A DNA stretch of 14,667 nucleotides from CAYTUI01 sp964441335 (GCA_964441335.1 CAYTUI010000035.1:1-14667); one strand, 5' to 3'. Shown: positions 1 to 6,984, counted from the stretch's first letter. Program-made: numbers and translations. Notes: a model not told the origin generated them from the letters alone.

Positions 1-630
1 GATGTGGAAGTTGGCGGCACAGATCAAAGATTTAATTTATTGGCCGGCCGGCAATTACAACTTCATTACCAGCAGAAACCCCAAGATATTTTAATGACTA
101 ATTTAGTGGAAGGCACGGACGGACGAAAGATGTCTTCCAGTTGGGGCAACACCATTAATCTGACAGATAGCTCTAAAGATATGTTTGGCAAAGTAATGTC
201 TTTGAAAGATGAATCAATTATTACTTACTTTATTCATTGCACCAGAGTTTCCTTAAACGAAGTTGATAAATATCAGAAACAAATGGCGCAAGGCGCTAAC
301 CCCAGAGATATTAAAATTAAGTTGGCCAAAGCCTTAGTAATGTTTTATTTCAACACCAAAATTGCCGACCAGGAAGAGCAGGCCTTCATTGAGCAGTTTA
401 GTAAGGGTAACGTGCCTGATGATGTGGCTACTTTTTCAGCTACTAGCAATACGAAAGTGCTTGAGGTTTTGGTAAAATCCGGGACGGTTAGCTCAAATTC
501 TGAGGCAAGGAGATTATTGAAACAACAAGCAATTAAAGTAAATCAGAAAAAAATCAGCGATGAAAATTTCGGGCTGACTAGCGGTGATATTATCCAAATT
601 GGAAAACGAAAGTTTCTAAAAATTAAATAA
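1..630 (+). CDS. tyrS: Tyrosyl-tRNA synthetase, C-terminal part (5' end outside window)
   Basis: Cytoplasmic enzyme that charges tRNA-Tyr with tyrosine. The reading frame is open from base 1, so the gene is cut by the window edge and the GTG at base 4 is an internal valine codon. Visible parts, numbered from that codon: VGGTDQRFN (residues 3-11), the class I TyrRS tyrosine/ATP-site segment; LVEGTDGRKMSSS (34-46), holding the KMSKS signature as KMSSS; an alpha-helical anticodon-binding segment; and a C-terminal S4-type RNA-binding domain from about residue 145 to the end (SSNSEARRLLKQQAIKVNQ...). The GGTDQ-FN and EGTDGRKMS wording resembles the TyrZ-like branch of TyrRS, an impression from memory. 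The gene ends just before a strong hairpin. Identification is secure; the sub-branch is not. Confidence 0.95.
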   Translation, partial: DVEVGGTDQRFNLLAGRQLQLHYQQKPQDILMTNLVEGTDGRKMSSSWGNTINLTDSSKDMFGKVMSLKDESIITYFIHCTRVSLNEVDKYQKQMAQGANPRDIKIKLAKALVMFYFNTKIADQEEQAFIEQFSKGNVPDDVATFSATSNTKVLEVLVKSGTVSSNSEARRLLKQQAIKVNQKKISDENFGLTSGDIIQIGKRKFLKIK

Positions 631-635
631 TTAGT

Positions 636-666
636 AAGGCCCCCGAGTCGTTTGACCGGGGGCCTT
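636..666 (+). terminator. GC-rich hairpin after tyrS
   Basis: A perfect 9-bp stem AAGGCCCCC / GGGGGCCTT (636-644 with 658-666) has a 13-nt loop containing a further GTC/GAC pairing. It starts 5 nt after the tyrS stop. The T-run after it is weak, so it may act with the hairpin at 690-703. Confidence 0.6.
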
Positions 667-689
667 TACCTCCTTATTGTGGAGGCATG

Positions 690-709
690 ACGCCCTGAGG
701 CGTTTTTTT
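690..709 (+). terminator. Intrinsic terminator, second hairpin of the tyrS 3' region
   Basis: Stem ACGCC (690-694) / GGCGT (699-703), tetraloop CTGA, then seven T residues (703-709). Between this and the upstream hairpin lies a third small stem, CCTCC (669-673) / GGAGG (681-685). Three hairpins follow tyrS within 75 nt; this one has the canonical U-tract on the plus strand. Confidence 0.75.
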
Positions 710-743
710 CGTAACCCCTCCTCAAGAGTAAGCTAGGTGCGAA

Positions 744-1079
744 TCACGAGGCAGCCAGTACTGCCCCTTTGGTGCGGCTTGCGGAAGGTTGTGTCGTCGC
801 AATCCTGATCTTGGATTTCCCATCCACCGTGGCGGTGTTCGGGAATCGTCCGATCAGTTGGAGAGCCTGTCCGTTGGCGCGCTTGGCTTCCTGACGGAAG
901 CCGTGCAACCAGCGGTAGACCAGACCGTTTTTGGCTTGAGCGTTCAGTTTCTCGCTCAAGTCGTCGTAGTTGGGCCCCAAACCGTGCTTGGGATCGGCGT
1001 ATAGAGTCCGCTCTTCTTTGCCGGTGTTGGGGTCGTAGACTACGACCGCTGCGATGGTCAAGGCGTTGTGTTGCGACAT
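744..1079 (-). CDS. Small orphan protein, 111 aa, no recognised family
   Basis: I do not recognise this protein. It has an N-terminal beta-like stretch (ALTIAAVVVYDPNTGKEERT), a central polar/helical part (YDDLSEKLNAQAKNGLVYRW), a basic C-terminal half (RQEAKRANG, KSKIRIATT) and an Ala/Ser-rich tail. There are no Cys, no signal peptide and no membrane span; it is probably cytoplasmic and basic. The start is supported by AAGGA (1092-1088, minus) 8 nt before the ATG. Base composition is about 57% GC in the 60-nt line I counted (781-840), against under 40% in the neighbouring operon. The opposite-strand frame at 789-1004 has no comparable ribosome-binding site. A long leader with a 10-bp hairpin precedes it. 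Coding status is likely, function unknown. Confidence 0.6.
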   Translation of the reverse strand: MSQHNALTIAAVVVYDPNTGKEERTLYADPKHGLGPNYDDLSEKLNAQAKNGLVYRWLHGFRQEAKRANGQALQLIGRFPNTATVDGKSKIRIATTQPSASRTKGAVLAAS

Positions 1080-1104
1080 AGCCCTTTTCCTTGGTTTGGT
1101 GTTT

Positions 1105-1129
1105 GATTCAGCAGGCCTACTGCTGAATC
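1105..1129 (-). promoter_or_regulatory. Perfect hairpin in the leader of the 111-aa orphan gene
   Basis: GATTCAGCAG (1105-1114) pairs perfectly with CTGCTGAATC (1120-1129) around a 5-nt loop. It lies about 13 nt upstream of the AAGGA ribosome-binding site of the minus-strand gene. No U-run follows on either strand, so it is not an ordinary terminator. It could be an RNA-stability or translation-control hairpin, or a DNA operator. The pairing is certain, the role inferred. Confidence 0.5.
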
Positions 1130-1217
1130 GTGAACGTGAACAGTTACTGCCACCTTTCTAGTTAGAGTTGCCGGATGGCGGTTGTATTCTCGGTAAGAGA
1201 GTGAAGAAGCAAGAAAT

Positions 1218-1356
1218 GAGGGAGAGCCTAGAAGAAGTCGGTCCTGTCCGCTGACCCACTACTAAGGGCTGTTTAGCAGTTTGTCAGTAGATGAAGCGGC
1301 AGAGTTAGGCCTTGGCCGCATCGTCAGGTGGTGTGGAATCTTAGAGGCTCTCCCTC
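1218..1356 (-). ncRNA. Possible structured RNA or structured 5' leader, ~139 nt
   Basis: GAGGGAGAGCCT (1218-1229) is the exact reverse complement of AGGCTCTCCCTC (1345-1356), giving a 12-bp closing stem. Inside are CTGAC (1251-1255)/GTCAG (1283-1287), competing with CTACT (1259-1263)/AGTAG (1286-1290); CTG/CAG at 1269-1279; and GCGGC (1296-1300)/GCCGC (1315-1319). The region is GC-rich and non-coding. On the minus strand it lies 3' of a candidate promoter at 1419-1392 and 5' of the orphan gene, so it could be its leader or a separate transcript. I see no landmarks of tmRNA, RNase P RNA or SRP RNA. Strand and identity are inference; alternatively it is a palindromic DNA repeat. Confidence 0.35.
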
Positions 1357-1391
1357 GGAAAATATAAGTCTGTAAAAGAGCGAAAAATCTA

Positions 1392-1419
1392 TTATTACTC
1401 AATAATTTATGGTTGTCAA
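1392..1419 (-). promoter_or_regulatory. Candidate promoter for the orphan gene / structured leader
   Basis: On the minus strand TTGACA (1419-1414) is followed after 16 nt by TAATAA (1397-1392). The predicted start is near 1385, giving a leader of about 300 nt that includes the 12-bp-stem segment. The -35 matches the consensus exactly; the -10 is moderate. Confidence 0.45.
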
Positions 1420-1432
1420 CAGGCCGATAAAT

Positions 1433-1450
1433 TATGATATACTGGTGCCA
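1433..1450 (+). promoter_or_regulatory. Extended -10 promoter giving a leaderless mRNA
   Basis: TATGATATACT (1433-1443) contains an extended -10 element, TGn plus TATACT (1438-1443). Exactly six bases separate it from the ATG at 1450, so +1 would fall on the A of the start codon. There is no Shine-Dalgarno. The same arrangement precedes the gene at 14062. Confidence 0.6.
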
Positions 1451-2052
1451 TGAACAGGATAATTAAGCTACTATTTATTATTCTAATTTTCGCCGGAGTA
1501 TTTGAACTGACTTTTTTAAATTTTCCTTGGCATCGGCTAATTTATCAACAAACTTCTTTTAGTATTTATCAAAGCCCTGTCCTTGATCAGCAAAGGAGTG
1601 ACTTGTTAAACTATTTTAAAAGCGGAACAGCCAAGGTTTATAATTCGCCGGATTTTAATTCCTTGGAGCTTGGTCACATTAGAGATATTAAGGAGCTGCT
1701 AGTAATCTGGCAACGGATATTTTTAAGTATCTTTTTTGTCAGTACGTTAATATATTTAGTAAAATCCTCAAAGATTAAAAATATAAAATCAATCGCCTTG
1801 AGCGGACTTGGATTAACTGTTTTACTGGCGATTTCCTCAACCTTTTTATTTTCTAAAGTTTTTGAAGGCTTCCACCAACTATTTTTTCCGCAAGGCAATT
1901 GGCATTTTAACCCACAGACAGATCTGATTATCAGATTATATCCGCCAGAGTTCATTTTTTTGTTCTGGGCATATTATCTGTTGACTGTTCTTCTGTTCTT
2001 CAGTTTTCTATATTTAATTGATTTGTTAATATCAAAAAACAGACCGCATTAG
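1450..2052 (+). CDS. DUF1461/TIGR01906-type integral membrane protein
   Basis: 200-aa membrane protein with four likely spans at about residues 4-22, 88-104, 116-136 and 168-192. The extracytoplasmic loop between spans 1 and 2 carries LLNYFKSG (52-59) and HIRD (76-79). The loop before span 4 carries FEGFHQLFFPQGNW (138-151) followed by LIIRLYPPEF (159-168). As I remember the family, this pattern (L-Y, H-x-x-D, F-x-x-FHxxFF-x-x-GxW, then hydrophobic-P) marks the DUF1461 proteins of Gram-positives and CPR bacteria, which have no established biochemical role. Length fits the family. Transcription is probably leaderless from the -10 element ending at 1443. The gene stands alone between the GC-rich island and the operon end, sharing a terminator with galT. 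Confidence 0.75.
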   Translation: MNRIIKLLFIILIFAGVFELTFLNFPWHRLIYQQTSFSIYQSPVLDQQRSDLLNYFKSGTAKVYNSPDFNSLELGHIRDIKELLVIWQRIFLSIFFVSTLIYLVKSSKIKNIKSIALSGLGLTVLLAISSTFLFSKVFEGFHQLFFPQGNWHFNPQTDLIIRLYPPEFIFLFWAYYLLTVLLFFSFLYLIDLLISKNRPH

Positions 2053-2063
2053 ATCTGTTTTTT
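2034..2063. terminator. Bidirectional terminator between convergent genes
   Basis: AAAAAACAGA (2034-2043) pairs with TCTGTTTTTT (2054-2063). Because the stem base is A6/T6, a U-run follows the hairpin on both strands. It serves the plus-strand DUF1461 gene, whose stop codon lies in the loop, and the minus-strand operon ending at 2071. Confidence 0.75.
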
Positions 2064-2070
2064 ATATTTT

Positions 2071-3015
2071 CTATTTGCAGCTAGGTTTACCTTGACGATA
2101 GTAAGCGGCCGCTTCATCAGGATCGATTGGATTAATTACTATACCCGAACCTATTTCCACCCCAGCCCAAACAGAACCGCGTGGCACGACTTTAATATAC
2201 AGGTGCTGATCTTTATCATTGATAACTTGATGAAAGTAATAATTATAAGGTAAGCGCAATTGACCGATTTTTTTAAGGATGTGTTTTAGTATTTTAGCTA
2301 CGGAATTAAGTTCGGCATCATCAAGGTCGGTAATGTTGTCATGATGATGGAGGGGCATAATCCAGACCTCGTAGTTAAACATAGAAGCATAAGGAGTAAA
2401 AGCTATAACATATTTGTCTTTATAGACACAACGTTTGCTCCGGCCCTCTTTTTTAATAACATCGCAGTAAACGCAGTTACCGGTTCTAATTTTATACTCT
2501 TGCTGTTTTTGTGATTTGTCAAAAAGATGGGGAGGGATAAAATCAGTGGCAAATATTTGGGAGTGAGAGTGTTGCAGTGAAGCGCCGGCCACACCGCCGT
2601 TATTTTTAAAAACTAAGATGTATTGAATTTTTTTGTTTTTACTTAGCTCTTTGGTCCGCTCTGCATAAACTTCTAAAATATTTTTTATGTGGCTGACAGG
2701 CAACTGGTCCATTTCTTTGCGGAAATCCGGAGTCTCTACTACTACTTCCTGCTGACCATAAGCTTTGGAATTATCTCTGGAAACAGCTGGGTATTTATTA
2801 TATAAAACTTTAATTTTCCAGTTATTTGTGGGTCCAATTGTTAAGATAGCCTTTTCATTTTTAAGTTTTTCTGGGCTAAATACAGAGCCACTTAATTCGC
2901 TTAACTTTTTAGTGCTGACATATTCAGTATCGTGCGGGCGCTTACTGCGGCGGGGGGCGATAATAACGTATTTATCCTGAATGTAATCTTTACGAATTTC
3001 CGGTTTTTTAATCAT
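2071..3015 (-). CDS. galT: GalT-like hexose-1-phosphate nucleotidylyltransferase (HIT superfamily)
   Basis: 314 aa, close to GalT length (about 350). Family enzymes swap UMP or AMP between a sugar-1-phosphate and a nucleotide through a nucleotidyl-histidine. Visible: RKDYIQDKYVIIAPRRSKRP (residues 8-27), the GalT N-terminal strand; the HxHxQ site as HSHSQ (149-153), with H151 aligning with the nucleophile of E. coli GalT; CVYC (181-184); the second HIT half with DQHLYIKVVPR (269-279); and the C-terminal GVEIGSGIVINP (285-296). The zinc CxxC usually found near residue 50 is replaced by SVFSPEK, while 181-184 has CxxC instead. Its ATG overlaps the upstream glgA stop by 4 nt and I see no clear Shine-Dalgarno, suggesting translational coupling. 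Beside two GT5 synthases it may use ADP- or UDP-glucose rather than galactose; that is inference. Last gene of the operon. Confidence 0.85.
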   Translation of the reverse strand: MIKKPEIRKDYIQDKYVIIAPRRSKRPHDTEYVSTKKLSELSGSVFSPEKLKNEKAILTIGPTNNWKIKVLYNKYPAVSRDNSKAYGQQEVVVETPDFRKEMDQLPVSHIKNILEVYAERTKELSKNKKIQYILVFKNNGGVAGASLQHSHSQIFATDFIPPHLFDKSQKQQEYKIRTGNCVYCDVIKKEGRSKRCVYKDKYVIAFTPYASMFNYEVWIMPLHHHDNITDLDDAELNSVAKILKHILKKIGQLRLPYNYYFHQVINDKDQHLYIKVVPRGSVWAGVEIGSGIVINPIDPDEAAAYYRQGKPSCK

Positions 3016-4451
3016 TGTAATTTTTTATATAGATTGATATAGGCTTGAGCTGATTTACCCCAGGAAAAGTCCTGTTGTAAACAGTTGTTTACTAAAGTAT
3101 ACCAGCTTTTTTTACGTTGATAAAATTTTAGGGAATTAACCAAGGTTTTTGTTAAAGCGCTAGTCGTATAGCTACTGAAGGTAAAACCGGTCAGCATATT
3201 TTGCACAGTGTCTTTTAAACCGCCGGTAATTCTAACAACAGGCACCGAACCATAGCGCATCGCAATCATTTGTCCTAAACCGCAAGGCTCATAAGCCGAG
3301 GGCATTAAAAAGAAGTCAGAGCCAGCGTAGATTTGTTTAGCCAAAGTTAAGTTAAACTCTAGGCGAACTGCCAATTTATCAGGATATTGTTGAGATAGCT
3401 TTTTTAACTGCTGGTGATAAGTAGGATTACCAGTGCCCAAAATAACCACTTGGATATCTTTTTTTAGGAATGCTTTTAAAGACGGTATTAGAATGTCCAA
3501 ACCTTTTTGATCTGTTAAACGATTTATCAGGCCATAAAGTGGGCCCTTGGTATCTGGCAGACCAAGTGTTGAACGCAGTTGTGTTTTATTTTGACTCTTA
3601 GCCTTAATCCAGTTGGGATTTTTAAAGTGGTATTTTAACTCGTGGTCTTTTTGGGGATTAAACTCTTTAAGATCAATGCCGTTAAGTATGCCGGACAAAT
3701 CTCCTCTTCGGCGCTGTAAATAGGTTTCCAATCCAGCGCCGTATTTTTTGGTCAAAATTTCTTTGGCATAGTTGGGGCTGACAGTATTTATTAAGTCGGC
3801 TGACAGAATCGCTATTTTCATCAAATTTAGATAGTCATCATCGTAGTAGTCTTCCATTAAAGCTGGTTCCTGTTCCGGTGAGATATTCATATAATCAATC
3901 AGATCCCTTTTGGTTTGTCCTTGTTGCGCCAAATTGTGAATTGTAAAAAGAGTTTTGATCTGATGAAAGCCGGCATAGTGCTGCGAGGCTTGATCAATAA
4001 AGGTTGGTATTAGGCCGGCATGCCAATCATGAGCCTGAATGACCGTTGGTCGGGGCAGATATTGTCTGATAACCTCAACCGCCGCCTTATTGAAGAAAGT
4101 GAAGCGCTCAATAGATGTTAATTTGCTGGTGTTACTATAGATATTGTGGCCGGAAAAAATATGATGATCTAGAAAATAATAATCAACCTTAGATTTTGGT
4201 AGTCGGGTATAATAAAGAGCGACTTTTTTTGGTAGAACTCCAATATTAACCACAATGTTGTCAGCAACTTTTTTTAAACCAAACTTCTTATCGTTTATCA
4301 GACCGTATTTTGGTAGTAGGACGGCGGTCTTCAGACCTTGAGTGGCCAGACTGTTGGGTAGAGAGCCTAAAACATCGCCCAGCCCGCCAACTTTAATGAA
4401 AGGCGAACATTCGGCGGCGATATGAAGGACGTCTAGTTTCTTGTTGGGCAT
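3012..4451 (-). CDS. glgA: Glycogen/starch synthase, GT5, copy 1
   Basis: 479 aa, close to the E. coli GlgA length. Transfers glucose from ADP- (or UDP-) glucose to the non-reducing end of an alpha-1,4-glucan in the cytoplasm. N-terminal GT5 domain: KVGGLGDV (residues 20-27), the donor-binding KxGGL signature; AHDWHAG (140-146); TIHNLAQQG (170-178). C-terminal GT-B domain: ILNGID (255-260), then RLTDQKG (311-317) with the donor-phosphate Arg/Lys pair, SAYEPCGLGQ (385-394) with the conserved Glu, and VRITGGLKDTV (406-416). The start codon overlaps the PHP gene stop by one base (TAATG), with AAGG 7 nt before it. Closer in length and wording to classical GlgA than the second copy. GT5 membership is firm; donor and product are not shown by sequence. 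Confidence 0.93.
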   Translation of the reverse strand: MPNKKLDVLHIAAECSPFIKVGGLGDVLGSLPNSLATQGLKTAVLLPKYGLINDKKFGLKKVADNIVVNIGVLPKKVALYYTRLPKSKVDYYFLDHHIFSGHNIYSNTSKLTSIERFTFFNKAAVEVIRQYLPRPTVIQAHDWHAGLIPTFIDQASQHYAGFHQIKTLFTIHNLAQQGQTKRDLIDYMNISPEQEPALMEDYYDDDYLNLMKIAILSADLINTVSPNYAKEILTKKYGAGLETYLQRRRGDLSGILNGIDLKEFNPQKDHELKYHFKNPNWIKAKSQNKTQLRSTLGLPDTKGPLYGLINRLTDQKGLDILIPSLKAFLKKDIQVVILGTGNPTYHQQLKKLSQQYPDKLAVRLEFNLTLAKQIYAGSDFFLMPSAYEPCGLGQMIAMRYGSVPVVRITGGLKDTVQNMLTGFTFSSYTTSALTKTLVNSLKFYQRKKSWYTLVNNCLQQDFSWGKSAQAYINLYKKLQ

Positions 4452-5356
4452 TAAAAAACCTTAATATTTTTATAGATTTCTATTGGCAGGGAGGTATAGT
4501 TGTAGTAGTTTTCAATAATGTAATCACCGGGCAAGTCACCATGGTAATCGCTGCCACCGGTGGCAATCATTCTATAGTGGTCGGCCAGCATTAAATAATG
4601 GGCCGTCTGATCCCAATTATGATGTGACGAAAAGCACTCAATACCCTTTAAGCCCAGCATCTTTAACTCTTTAATAACTTTATCGTCCTCAAATTTTAGC
4701 TGTTGGCCTGGGTGTGCGATTACAGCAATGCCCCCCGCTTCCTTTATAAGACCCAAAACTGTCGGTAATGGTAGATATTCTTCAGGTAAATGTGTTGGCA
4801 TGCCTTTGGCAAAAAAAGCATTATAAATTTCGTAGTAATCAAACTTGGTCTTTTTTAAAACATGGCTAATAACTCGTAAATTTCGGGGATTTTTTTTCAA
4901 AGACCGGACCACATTAACCATACCTACATAAGTGGACGGTTGGTGAAAGAGTTCACTGATATCAAGTTTTAGCCCCCGTCTTTTTAAAGGGTGAACTAAA
5001 CTTTCAATCCGTTTTTTTCTAGCATGCTGGGTTTCGCGCAAAGCATCATGGAGCTCGGGGTCGTTAATATCAATGCCATAGCCTAAAATATGCAGTCCGC
5101 GATTTTTATATCTGGCATACAGCTCCACCCCCGGGACAGTTTTAATATTATATTTTTTGGCGGCGCCGATAAATTCATATTGTCCATGAATAGTATTATG
5201 GTCAGTTAAAGAGGCTAGAACAATGTTTTTTTTACGTAATAGTTCTACCAGCTCCGTCGGACTTTTTGATCCGTCGGAAAAATGAGAATGCATTTGTAAA
5301 TCAAAATATTGGTGTCTTCTTTTTGGGGTAGGAGCTTTTTTTATTCGTTCAGCCAT
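4451..5356 (-). CDS. PHP-domain metal-dependent phosphoesterase
   Basis: 301 aa, a YciV/TrpH-like PHP protein; characterised relatives hydrolyse nucleoside 3',5'-bisphosphates or short oligonucleotides with divalent metals. The metal ligands are all visible: HSH (residues 23-25) in LQMHSHFSDGS, DH (52-53) in LTDHNT, the Glu in PGVELY (E78), H89 in LHILGYG, the HPG (215-217) in AVIAHPG, the SHH (244-246) in CFSSHHN, and GGSDYHG (267-273). The segment at 80-210 is the usual inserted lid. The start has AAGGA 9 nt upstream and lies inside the preceding kinase gene (16-nt overlap). Why it sits in a glucan operon is unclear; a sugar-phosphate or nucleotide substrate is possible. Family sure, substrate unknown. 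Confidence 0.87.
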   Translation of the reverse strand: MAERIKKAPTPKRRHQYFDLQMHSHFSDGSKSPTELVELLRKKNIVLASLTDHNTIHGQYEFIGAAKKYNIKTVPGVELYARYKNRGLHILGYGIDINDPELHDALRETQHARKKRIESLVHPLKRRGLKLDISELFHQPSTYVGMVNVVRSLKKNPRNLRVISHVLKKTKFDYYEIYNAFFAKGMPTHLPEEYLPLPTVLGLIKEAGGIAVIAHPGQQLKFEDDKVIKELKMLGLKGIECFSSHHNWDQTAHYLMLADHYRMIATGGSDYHGDLPGDYIIENYYNYTSLPIEIYKNIKVF

Positions 5357-5907
5357 TGTAATATTTCCTTAGTAATTTGTTTATTAGGCAGTACTGTGGT
5401 GTCAACCGTTAAAGTCGGAAGTTTAGACTCGCTGATAAGCTGTTGGTAGACATTTTGCAACTCCAGATATCGTTGGGGAGTTTTAGCAATTCTTTGATAG
5501 TGGGGGTAGAGAGCTAAACGGTCAGCTAACCGTTCGCGAAATATTTCCAAATTGTTAGCGGTCCGGCAGAAGATAAGCCTGGCGCCTAATTCAAGTAATC
5601 GACTTTCTATATCATTATAGCTTATTTTCTTCTTTTGATAAAAAAGGGAGTAGGCCATATCGCTAAGATGAAATTTTTCCAGAATGATATGACGATCGGT
5701 TATCTGTTCAACCAACTCCAAATATTTTTCAATAGCCAGCCGACCATATTGATCGCCAAAAAGACCAATATCGCAATTTAACCAATGACAGCCGTTTAAA
5801 ATAGAGTTATTAGTTTGATATTTTTCTTCCAGCTGATTATAAACTTCGGATATAGAGTAGCTCTTGCCAACCAGTTCTCCGCCTTCAAAAATTAATAGAT
5901 GCCTCAT
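5341..5907 (-). CDS. P-loop kinase, thymidylate/deoxynucleoside kinase-like
   Basis: 188 aa. Walker A is GGELVGKS (residues 9-16) in LLIFEGGELVGKSYS, similar to the IEGxDGxGKS opening of thymidylate kinases. EKFHLSDMAYSLFY (77-90) occupies the place of the DR-x-x-x-S-xx-AYQ nucleoside-site motif, and RLADRLALYP (126-135) looks like a short Arg-containing lid. The usual DRY/DRF is altered to EKF, and the chain is shorter than canonical Tmk (about 205-215 aa), so I would not call it the housekeeping thymidylate kinase. Its ATG directly follows the stop of the APH-fold gene (TAAATG) and its 3' end overlaps the PHP gene by 16 nt, so all three are probably translated together. Phosphoryl transfer is a reasonable inference; the acceptor is unknown. 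Confidence 0.65.
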   Translation of the reverse strand: MRHLLIFEGGELVGKSYSISEVYNQLEEKYQTNNSILNGCHWLNCDIGLFGDQYGRLAIEKYLELVEQITDRHIILEKFHLSDMAYSLFYQKKKISYNDIESRLLELGARLIFCRTANNLEIFRERLADRLALYPHYQRIAKTPQRYLELQNVYQQLISESKLPTLTVDTTVLPNKQITKEILQWLNE

Positions 5908-6984
5908 TTATCGTAGGTTAATAGAGATATTATGCTGATCAATTTTATCCAGGAATTTGTCGGCATCATCTAGTAGTTCCAGTGAGGCTTTTCTAGCATC
6001 GCTAAAATCAAACATCCAAACAGAGCTACGTACGGCTGTTAAGGCCTGATAAAGGTTAATGCGTCTAATATCCAAATCTTTAAGGTCGTGGAATTCTTTG
6101 TGGAAATACGATTTCACAAAGTGTTTTTTTAAATCATTTATTTGATTGCGGGGCAGGAAATTTTGACTCATGAAATCAAATTGTTGTATAAAAGTGCCGA
6201 CATCGCGGTAACGGTCACCTAAGCTTAAATCTGTTAGATCTATCATTATTAGTTTTTTACTGTTCAAAGAATCCAGAATGATATTTTCGGGATGATAATC
6301 GCCAAAAATGATACAAGGCTTAGTATTTTTTCTAAAGCCTGTTTCATAATCCGTTAAACGCGTCAATACCCTTTGTAATTTTTGCCCTTCAGTGGCTGAA
6401 ACCTTAGTAAATCGTGGTAGATAACGGCGCAAGTAATCCATGATGCTGTGATAGCTATAACTATTAGCTAGGGGGCTATGTAGGATTGTCGGGTCTAGAG
6501 TGTGTAGTTTTTGCAACCAGCGGGCTGATAGTTCTAAGGGATTAAGTAATTGCTCAAAGGTAGGTCTTTCTTTAAAAAAACTAAAAAAAGTTTTTCCCGG
6601 CGTCGCCTCATAAATTAAAGCTTTAAGTTCGGGCAGATAAGCAACAGGCTTGGTGACTTGGAGGTCGGATTTATCAAAATCATGCTCGCGTAACATGCGT
6701 AAATTAAAATAGGCAATGCGCTTAGAATCATCACTGCTGGAACCGATAACAAAATCTTTAATAATTTCTCGGTCGCCGACTTGAGCTTTGATTTGACAAC
6801 CAATAACGTAACGGAAGCGACGGGGTCCGCGGTAATGTTGTTTATAAATTTCTTTGTTTAGCGTTATAACTTTTTTAAAATCAGGATAGTAGCTGGTTAA
6901 AACAATATTAAAAATTTTGACCAAAAAAGCTTGGTTAAGTAATTTTTGCACTTCTTCGAACTTAAATTTATTTTTGATTATCAT
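5908..6984 (-). CDS. APH/choline-kinase-fold small-molecule kinase
   Basis: 358 aa from the start chosen here. The catalytic loop is GDYHPEN (residues 228-234) in IIFGDYHPENIILD, matching the HGDxHxxN motif of aminoglycoside phosphotransferase-like kinases, and the metal-binding Asp is D249 in MIDLTDLSLGD, followed by RDVG. The N-lobe holds FVIGSSSDDSKRIAYFN and a likely Lys/Glu pair, less clear. I prefer the ATG at 6984 to the upstream ATG at 7047: GGAGA (6996-6992) sits 7 nt before it, and the overlap with the GH57 gene falls from 80 to 17 nt, like other junctions here. Members of this fold include maltokinases, homoserine kinases and choline kinases. Beside glucan enzymes a sugar kinase is attractive, but no residue visible to me proves the substrate. 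Confidence 0.75.
   Translation of the reverse strand: MIIKNKFKFEEVQKLLNQAFLVKIFNIVLTSYYPDFKKVITLNKEIYKQHYRGPRRFRYVIGCQIKAQVGDREIIKDFVIGSSSDDSKRIAYFNLRMLREHDFDKSDLQVTKPVAYLPELKALIYEATPGKTFFSFFKERPTFEQLLNPLELSARWLQKLHTLDPTILHSPLANSYSYHSIMDYLRRYLPRFTKVSATEGQKLQRVLTRLTDYETGFRKNTKPCIIFGDYHPENIILDSLNSKKLIMIDLTDLSLGDRYRDVGTFIQQFDFMSQNFLPRNQINDLKKHFVKSYFHKEFHDLKDLDIRRINLYQALTAVRSSVWMFDFSDARKASLELLDDADKFLDKIDQHNISINLR

Larger units (their letters stand above)
1080..1449. other. 370-nt GC-rich leader/intergenic region with hairpins and opposed promoters
   Basis: No protein gene is apparent. Contents from left to right: the ribosome-binding site of the minus-strand orphan gene; a 10-bp hairpin (1105-1129); a direct repeat GTGAACGTGAAC (1130-1141); a segment closed by a 12-bp inverted repeat (1218-1356); then an AT-rich divergent promoter stretch (1385-1449). 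The change from GC-rich to AT-rich DNA falls sharply near 1357. Confidence 0.6.

Noticed and set aside
789..1004. Plus-strand frame of 71 codons opposite the orphan gene
   Set aside because: No ribosome-binding site or promoter, and it is wholly antisense to a frame that has both; a shadow in GC-rich DNA.
1218..1356. Small insertion sequence with 12-bp terminal inverted repeats
   Set aside because: No target-site duplication is seen flanking the repeats and there is no transposase; a structured RNA or leader fits at least as well.
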